Origin: Chaunax sp. Z400
Taxonomy: Eukaryota > Chordata > Actinopteri > Lophiiformes > Chaunacidae
Reading direction: 5' to 3'
NCBI GenBank assembly: GCA_037577475.1
Contig: CM075201.1
Coordinates: 7,235,501 to 7,299,500, forward strand
Length of the DNA: 64,000 nucleotides
Made by a program: the position numbers and the translations under genes. Positions 56,401-64,000 of the stretch are shown here, piece by piece (position 1 is the first letter of the stretch; every line of letters begins with the position of its first letter). Under the pieces are notes generated by a model, which saw nothing but the letters and a program-made list of their open reading frames with translations, did no database searches and was not told the origin of the DNA.

Positions 56401-59400
56401 AGGGACATTTTGATGTAAAGGTCAGTAATGACTGTGAAGCAATGGCAGCGAGACAGAGCAGCCAGTTTAAGAGATCGGGAGTTGGTGGAGGGTTAATTAT
56501 TACACTTGCAGTCAATATTTAACAGGCACAGCGCCCTGCCCCTCAGTCCAACATCCTGATTCCAGACTGACTGACACAGAGGGTAGGGCCAGTGTCAAGA
56601 ACATCTCTTTTGTCCCCTGCACAAAATATGTATTCAACGCCTTATATGGCCTGCAGAAAAAAAACTCACAGTGAGATGTACTTTTATTTGTGATTTGAAA
56701 AGCTTGAACTCGGTGTGGTTTACCATGTCAAAAAAAACAAGTTTTTGATATTATGTGAGATTTGAAAGCCAACTCTGTTTCAACTTCATCCAATCCGATT
56801 GTCACCCATATCCAAAAGAGTCAAGACCAAATGAGTGGAAGGATATATTCCCTCTGCTTTTCGTTTTAGTTGTAAACGCAGCATGACACGAGCTACAGCG
56901 TGATGTCCTGAGGTATCAGCACGTGAGCCCACTATACATTTACTGTTGCAGTCATCTTTCTCACATACACAGACACACCCACACACTGTTACTGGAATGA
57001 GGAGATATGACTCTCAGGACTATGAAGCAATAGCACAGGAGGAAGCAAAAGGCTGTGGACTGTAGTCACGGAGCGAGAGTGAACAGTGCACAATAAAAGG
57101 TGATTGAACGGTGTGTTTAAGAGGGTGCAGACTGCACTTTGATGCTTACAAAATATTAATAATTTAACAAGAGGTGATCATGGTGGGTAAACTTGGAGCA
57201 AAAAGGCTTTTTAAACACTGAATACAGACCATGTAAAGTTATCATAAATCCCCTCTAAATGATGAATTCAACGTTAAGGCAACTGTAAAAAATGACTTTC
57301 ATGTGACACAAAGCACTGGTAGTAAACTGTTGAACAGTAACATGAACACTTAAAGTTCAATGTTATGATCTAATTTAAAACAGTTCCTGTCTTTTACTAT
57401 CAGTACAATATGTTTTACTCAGTGCTGGATTTGTGGATCTGAATCTTCTCTGTCATCAATATTATTTTCATATCTTTCCTCCCTGATCTGGTCGAACCAA
57501 ATGAATGAGGTGGTATCTGGTGATCTGACATGAAGAACGAAAGCGTTTTAAGTTCTATCGACAGATTCATATTTTAAACATCTGATTTTCTGTCACCATG
57601 TAGACGTTCATTCATGAGAACCACTGCTTTATGCGAAACATCAATATTGCTCTTCTAAGTAATATCATCTTTCCTTCTGCCTCCTCTTTTATTCATAAAC
57701 TTGGGCTATCTTATCTCAGACTTTCAAGGGGTTGGTATGCCTGAGTGCAGAGTCCAGTGTCTTTAAGAGAGGGAGAGTATGTGCACAGCATTAATCTGCA
57801 ACACAGATAAAGCCATTTCTTGCTCCTTTATATCAACGGCACCTCAGGTCATAATAATTTCTGCTGCAATTTAGATCAGATAACAACATCAATCTGCTGA
57901 GCATGAAATTATCAGAATAATGTCACATGGAGTCCTCAAATCTTAGCTGAGACTGATCTCATTGCACAAGGTTCTCAGATTTGAAATGATTGACTCTACT
58001 GGGGGTATTTGTGTTCTCGTATTTATGTTTACTGACTTACTGTTAAAACAATCTCTACATTCAGTCTGTTGCTTAAGCTTTCTTTATTTTGTTTCCGCAA
58101 ATTATCTTTAATATGTTCAGGGTTTAGTCAATGGAGTCCCACTTGTTTTTCTATTACACATTTCTAGTGGGACACCGTTTATCGCTGACTGTTCAGAATC
58201 CAAAGAAATCTTGGAGGGTAAGAGACAGGGTCAAAGAAACCAACACTGACTGCCAATGACCTTGGATCCCTCAGGTGGCACTGCATTAAAAACTGACATG
58301 ACTGTATAATGGACACAGTTTGTAGCTGCATCTCTAACTACAAGTTGAGATTCGACCATGCTAAGTCCAAGCCATGTATCAGTAACATCCAGAAACGCCT
58401 CCGACTTCTCTGGGCCTGAGTTCATCCGAGATGGATCGACTCAAAGCAGAAAAGGTGTCCTTTGGTCTGACGATTGCAAATAGTTTTTGGAAATTGCGGA
58501 CATTGTGTCCTCTGGGCTAAAGAGGAAAAGAACCGTCCAGATTTTTACAAGCACAAAGTTCAAAAGTCAGCATCTGTGATGGTATGAGGGTGTGTTAGTT
58601 TTAATGGCATGGGTAACTTGCACGTCCGTGAAGGCACCATTAATGCTGAAAGGTACATACAGGTTTAGGAACAACATAGGCTGCCATCCAAATGATGCCT
58701 TTATCAAGGACTTCCCTGCTTATTCCAGCTACATTCTGCCGCCTTACAACAGCGTGGCTTCAGAGTAAAAGAGTCCAGATACTAGACTGGCCTGTCTGCA
58801 GTCCAGACCTGTCCCCCATTGAAAATGTGTGGTGCACTATGAAGCACCAAATACGGTATAAATATAAATGAGGGTTTTGTGATCACCACAAGCTTTTGAC
58901 CTCCCCAAAGCATGATGACAGCATTGCAAGAATACCTATATCCATTATAGGTGTGTGAGCCTCAGGCGGCTACAGTGACCTGTTCCATCTCATTTGCTGC
59001 TGGCTGTCCTCACAGGGGCCATGGTGGGACATACAACGCCCTCCAGCCATGTTAGTATAGTTGTCATCAGCCTTGTATGATGTATTCTGACCTCTATTGG
59101 TGCCCTGTATGCATTGCAACCACAGCAGCAGGCCTCAGTCTCGATATTACTTCCAGAGCAGAGCCTCCTTGTTACAAAGCCTTTGCCTCCTCAGCTCTCC
59201 TGACTGAATGATTCTCATTAAATAGAAGCGTCCTCACATCTCCCTTTTTACTCCATTATTGGAAATATGATGCTGTTATTTGGACAAAATGAATATTTTC
59301 TGTATTCATGGAGGAAGCCTGATATAATCTCTTAGATGTGCCAGTTTTCGCTGCTGGCTCATTTTCATGCAGGCTTCCTCAGACTCGTATATTTCAATCT

Positions 59401-60676
59401 GTAATATGTCACTCATGTATTCCTGCCTCCATGCCCCTGTTTAGTAAAAAAATCGTTACTGTTTTTGTTTGTTTTGTTTGGAAAGTCTGAATGTGCTTGA
59501 CTTCTTATCTGTAAATTCAATAAACACTCAAACAACGCTGTTTTGTCTGTGGGTCTGGGAAGCAGCCATCATAGCCATATAATGTTCCTTGCTCAGGGAA
59601 TTGTCTGATGTTGATCAGGTGAAAATGTTTAGGGTTGTGATTTGAAAAGCCACCAGGTGGAGAGCTTCTGTTCTAAACTAAGACAGGCTGACAACACCTT
59701 TGGAAGACCTTTATTCTGAGAATCACTGGCATTCATCAAAAACTAACCGTTCACAAAATAATGCATTATGGTCTACTTGTGCTATGAGACAGTGAATATC
59801 ATTCCGCCACCTCACTGCTTTATAAATAATTTGTTGACCTATAGTTGAGCTTTTTCTGCTTATGACCCTGGAGTTTTAATAATGTTGAAGCGTTTTATTT
59901 TCATCATTCGTGATCACTCAGAAACTGGACAGCTGCTGCCAGTATTCAACAGTGTACTCATGTGAAGCTTGTCTTGCACATCACCCACTCCCAGCCGAAG
60001 TCATTCCTTCAGTCTCTTATTAGCTGCTTCTGCTTTCACAGCATGTGCTTAAAATGTATTACTGTACAATATGTGCTGTGGTTTGATTTGATCAAAATAG
60101 TGTTAGGTAGGGAGCTCCGTCTGGACTTGGAAACCAGCGCTGTAGGTCTTGCCTGTCCGGCACTATGGATCCAGGACATGAGGCCCCTGTACATCTCCAC
60201 ATCTCCCCTGAGAGCCTGGAGGACCTTCAAAATGAGCAGGAAGGGATGGGAAAAAACAAAACCTTCTGAAAACACTACTGATATTAGCACTGTGAACGCC
60301 ACCATGTTCCATTAAAACAAAGGAAAAGAGTATTACATAGCTTCATTTATTTGTTAATGACAGTGGATGATAAATACATTGTTTTTGAGTTGTGTCTGGA
60401 GATTTTAAAATGTTTAGCAGAGCTAATATCCTGTTTGCTAATTCATAATAATTGCTGAGTGATATACTCAGGTTCATTTTGAATTGAATTAACATTTCCT
60501 ACCTGGAAACACTATATTTCATCATTTTAATGTGTTAACAGTTGTTTTGTTTGACAATGTGGTTGCTGTGCAAATGTCATGGAGATATGATTATTTATCT
60601 TTGTGCATATTACATATTATGTATCTGTAATATACAAAGGTAAAAATAACCACTTGGACAACTAATTGTAATTAGA
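56401..60676. other. Intergenic region between kif4 and the 54.7-56.4-kb candidate
   Basis: No recognised gene. A Tc1-like fragment lies at 58430-59000. Around 59962-60315 both strands carry open frames (117 codons plus, 89 codons minus) over a CpG-bearing block that looks unlike the AT-rich flanks but matches nothing I know. The rest is AT-rich spacer. Confidence 0.4.
58430..59000 (+). mobile_element. Tc1/mariner-like transposase fragment (second family)
   Basis: The plus strand at about 58778-58840 encodes DWPVCSPDLSPIENVWCTMK, the Tc1-type SPDLSPIENxW block containing the third acidic catalytic region. It is preceded by a long, recognisable nucleotide stretch (AGAGGAAAAGAACCGTCCAG, GATGGTATGAGGGTGTGTTA, GAAGGCACCATTAATGCTGA) of a common teleost Tc1 repeat. 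Frameshifts and a deletion before the SPD block show it is dead. It is a different family from the 7- and 40-kb copies. Confidence 0.75.
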
Positions 60677-60682
60677 TTTATT
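60677..60682 (-). promoter_or_regulatory. kif4: kif4 polyadenylation signal (AATAAA)
   Basis: Plus-strand TTTATT, 150 bases beyond the kif4 stop codon; gives a short 3' UTR. Read directly. Confidence 0.6.
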
Positions 60683-60831
60683 TTGTTTCTACAAAATACA
60701 TTCTACAGTAAAATGTTTTAAATCAACAGCTAAAGTACACAACAGGTTAGTAACACATAAAAGACATGACAAACATACAGTACAAGCACATATGGACACC
60801 TAATGTCATTAAAAGCCCCTCTCAGTCCTGC

Positions 60832-62832
60832 TTACGATTCCTCTCTGATTGGAGTGCATCCAGAAAAAAAACTGTTTTGAAAACTTGTCAAGAGTCTCTT
60901 CTTCTTTTTCAGGAAGCTGACAGTCGTTCTCTCCGCGTCCTCCTCTTCATCCTCCTCTTCCGCTGTCAAGCTGGGCTTCCTGACCATCTTTAGGTCTGCA
61001 GTTGCGTGTCCCATGTCGACAATTTCTTTGAGCAACTACAATGTGGAAAGGAGTACAGCAGCATTACATGCTCTGAAGTTGCAGAAGCAGAGTAGACAAA
61101 ATACTATAAGCCAAAGTACATATTTATGATGCCGACAGGTTTTGAATTGGACTCTCAGGCCCTCGTTTATGATGCTGTGGGTTTGTTATGTTAATAATGC
61201 AGAGACAGATTGATAACTAAATAAAAGACACGTACCACCTATTAAATCTCAAATCATCATTATGTCTGCAGAAGGAGCTAGCTTACCTTCTTAGTGGGCG
61301 TACAAGATGGAGGCCTAAAGAATGTGGTGTTGTCAGGGCTGACAGATGTGGAATCTTGAAGAGACGCTGAATCTCTGGAAACACTTTCTGTCTGACTTGC
61401 ATCCTGAAATGAGTAAAAAGACAAAAAGTTTTTTTCTGCACTGAACTACATTTTCATAAAAGAATTCGACACAGCACACAGCACAGCAGGAAGTATTCCT
61501 AGGGAAAGAAAGCCAAATGTGATTGGACAGAACAAACACAAATAATGTAATCATCTGCTAAATGAGAAGGGCTTTATTACTTTATAAGGACCGTAACATA
61601 TTTAGTGAGTGAGGTAATAAACATGAGTAATAGTCCAATAACCAAGTATGAGTCGTATTCTCATAATAATTATTAGTCAATATCACATTAATCAATATGT
61701 TCCAACTTTTAGGATATTATACTGGTTGGTGTAATGTATGCGCAGTTAAAATTGGAATATCATTCTGATGAGCTTTTACTGTATGGGACAGTTAACTTAT
61801 CATAATATCATTTATGAGTTCAATGAAGAAACAAACGAGTATCATAAAGTATCATAAAGTTAAACATACAAACACTAAATCAGAAAATTGAAAACAAACA
61901 AAAAAAACTGGTGTAGGCTATATATCTTTTTGTTGCATGTCACAGTGAAATTCATTGATTTTTTCTTGCAATTCCTCTTAATATTACTATGATGTGTGAA
62001 AGAGTGTAAGCCTGCAACATTTGGACATCTTTCCCAGATTAAAAGCAGACAGCAGGAGATGTCTGACTAGATTTAATGTGCTGCAAAACTGCATCACTCA
62101 AAAAAGCATCTGTGGATAGCTTCAAAATCAGAAGACAGCTCACCTCAGCAGACACCTGGTTAGCCATATTTCGACATTTCACGTGGTCGCAGTTGCAGCT
62201 CTCCCCGCATGTCATCTTTCCTTTGCGGCACCTGCACTGCTTGTTGACACAGTGACCTCTACATGCACACTAAAGAAAGAACCTACTCAGCATCATGACA
62301 TTTCTTTGCATCGTACAAAATCCAACTATCCTGATCTGAAAAGGCTGTATCATAATGTAATACCTAGCGATTTAGCGTGCAGAACTCATTCCTTGGTTTC
62401 CTTTAAAGGACAGATGTAACAAGCTTTAAGATGGGCAACCTTTTCTTAAAATGATCAGATGAACAAAACAGACTTTAAATGGTACCTCTGCTTTTCATTT
62501 ATCTATTGCATCTGGGATATGACATCATGAAGGTCTTTTTTTTAATAGAAAGATGATTTAATATGCTGGATATAATTTGTTTTCAGCCTTCGTTGTGTTT
62601 CTGTGAGCACAGTGGGCAGTTTATGATGTTACTGGGATAAACCCAGTCCTAATCCCTGTCTTACCCCAGTTGCTTTTGGTTTCTTTGAGATTCTGTGCCC
62701 TCTCTCAGGTTTCTCAGGAAGCCACTCCTCCACTTCCTCTTCCTTCTCATCATCACTGGGAGATATCAGCTCTACAATGTCGATGGTTGTATTCCTCTGT
62801 GCTTTTGCTGTGGTGAAGCGCTTCGCTTTAGG
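60832..62832 (-). CDS. kif4: Chromosome-associated kinesin KIF4, C-terminal four exons (partial; 5' part outside window)
   Basis: Plus-end-directed mitotic kinesin that binds chromatin and, with PRC1, organises the central spindle. Only the tail is here. Exons (minus): 62832-62665, 62269-62144, 61403-61287, 61035-60832 (stop TAA), all phase 0, giving 204 codons. The first exon is acidic/basic (SPSDDEKEEEVEEWLPEKPE). The second is a cysteine cluster beginning CACRGHCVNKQCRCRKGK and ending CNCDHVKCRN, matching the KIF4 Cys-rich, iron-sulfur-binding domain. The third is Ser/Thr-rich (DNTTFFRPPSCTPTKK). The last ends with KKKKRLLTSFQNSFFSGCTP then IREES, close to the human KIF4A C-terminus. Motor and coiled coil lie above base 64000. 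Confidence 0.93.
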
Positions 62833-64000
62833 CTTGATACAGAACACAAGTAAAATAAATTAACATTTGGATTTAAAAAATAATATACATGAAGCAAAGT
62901 TCTGAATCAGAGAATTTTCCTTCTACAGCTCATCTCAAAAAGATGTTTTATTTAAATTTCCCCCCCAAACCTTTACCGCTTCTTGACTGTTTAACTTAGG
63001 TTTGAAAAGGGAATCTGCCTGTCAGTGACATAACTTATTACATTACTACATGATATCTAGGAAGGTTTAGTTGTACAGATCACTTGTAACATAAACCCTG
63101 AACACAATAAAAGAAGAAAATAAAGTGACATCTCAGTTCACACTCCTGAGAGTCCAACTGCAAGGCATTGCATTAATACACTGGCCCTGAATAAAACATT
63201 TTGAATAATGCTTGTGAAATAAACTTTGACATTTAAGTGGAAACAAATTATTTTTTGGTTTTCCAGTGTTATTATTTTTGGCGTCACTGTCGTTAGGATG
63301 AATGTACGGCTTCCCATTTGCCTCAGAGCACAAGCAGCCACCAACAGCACAAGACACAACAACTGTCTCCAAAATTCTGTGATGAAGCAATGAAAGAAGA
63401 TAGAAGCACAGTCACTGAAGAGTTAGATTGTCATGACTGTGAAGGGAGTAATAACAGTTTAGATATTGATTCACACATACAAGTAACTACAGCAGGGTGG
63501 AGTGGAAGAAGAACACATTTGGAGAACTAGTCCGTTTCACAATTTTTGTGAAACAGACATTATTGACATGTGACTCCGGAGAATAATTCTCTGTGAGAAA
63601 CATGCTGTCTTCAGTTACAGACTATTTTCACAGAGTACAGAGGACTAATAGAGCGCTTCATCACATGAAAACAACGAGTCTGTGTTTAAGTTCATTGAGA
63701 GAACCAGACAGACTGACGAGCCAAAAATATAATGGTCCTGAAGGGAGGCAGTTTATTAACTCATTAGGTTTGTAATGGAGACAAGAAAGAAGATATTTAC
63801 ATATAGGCCAGGCTTATATGTAATCAATCTAAAAGTAAATGGTGTCATTAGACTGTGCAATCAGCATTCACATCATAATGACATATTACAGAACTATTAT
63901 CACAGAATTATTATTATTATTATATCATTATTAGAATTATTACAAAAGATTTGTCTACTGGCAGCTTAAAAAAAGAAACGAATGTTTAAACACACACCAC
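62833..64000 (-). other. kif4: kif4 intron, no exon recognised
   Basis: The segment from the acceptor at 62833 to the window end shows no kif4-like coding. Open frames at 63133-63390 and 63318-63530 have no coiled-coil or motor similarity. A short (ATT)n run lies near 63907-63923. The next upstream kif4 exon is presumed to be outside the window. Confidence 0.5.

Noticed and set aside
1..64000. CRISPR arrays, phage, plasmid, operon or viral features
   Set aside because: No regularly spaced repeats, no prokaryotic gene layout and no viral structural genes. The DNA is vertebrate chromosomal sequence with introns.

Overview
The window is nuclear DNA from a ray-finned fish, most likely a percomorph teleost. 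It has an AT-rich background and widely spaced GT-AG exons. Repeat families are typical of teleosts: Tc1/mariner fragments, LINE 3' ends with simple tails, a tRNA-headed SINE and a hAT-like miniature element. No bacterial, viral, CRISPR or operon-type structure is seen.

Five protein genes are supported, all transcribed from the minus strand. Read in transcription order from high to low coordinates they are: the last four coding exons of kif4 (chromokinesin; its 5' part lies beyond base 64000), a complete adenylosuccinate synthetase gene (13 coding exons, 473 aa), kcnk4 (TRAAK-type two-pore K+ channel; six exons from the conserved start, 466 aa), esrra (estrogen-related receptor alpha; six coding exons, 433 aa) and prdx5 (peroxiredoxin 5; six exons, 190 aa). 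For each I joined exons by eye at GT-AG borders. Phases fit throughout and every junction restores the known family sequence.

Layout: 1-1560 has no recognised gene. prdx5 is at 1.56-6.2 kb. A repeat-bearing spacer and a probable long esrra 3' UTR run from 6.3 to 10.3 kb. esrra coding exons are at 10.3-15.0 kb, with candidate non-coding first exons near 18.6 and 21.6 kb. 22-25.7 kb is intergenic. kcnk4 spans 25.7 to about 34.3 kb, possibly to 37 kb, with a repeat-rich 4.6-kb first intron. 37-44 kb is repeat-rich intergenic DNA. adss is at 44.1-52.3 kb. 52.6-60.7 kb is intergenic, with an RNase H-bearing LINE fragment, a Tc1 fragment and some weak transcript candidates. kif4 occupies 60.7 kb to the window edge.

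The order kcnk4-esrra-prdx5 on one strand matches human 11q13, except that I see no TRMT112 between esrra and prdx5. The genes do not form one pathway: a mitochondrial/peroxisomal peroxidase, a metabolic nuclear receptor, a leak K+ channel, an AMP-synthesis enzyme and a mitotic kinesin. I found no previously undescribed system. The observations I would follow first are the Ala at the ERR-alpha-specific Phe position in the receptor pocket, an open N-terminal extension on kcnk4, the missing trmt112, and an intact-looking miniature hAT element in the esrra 3' region.
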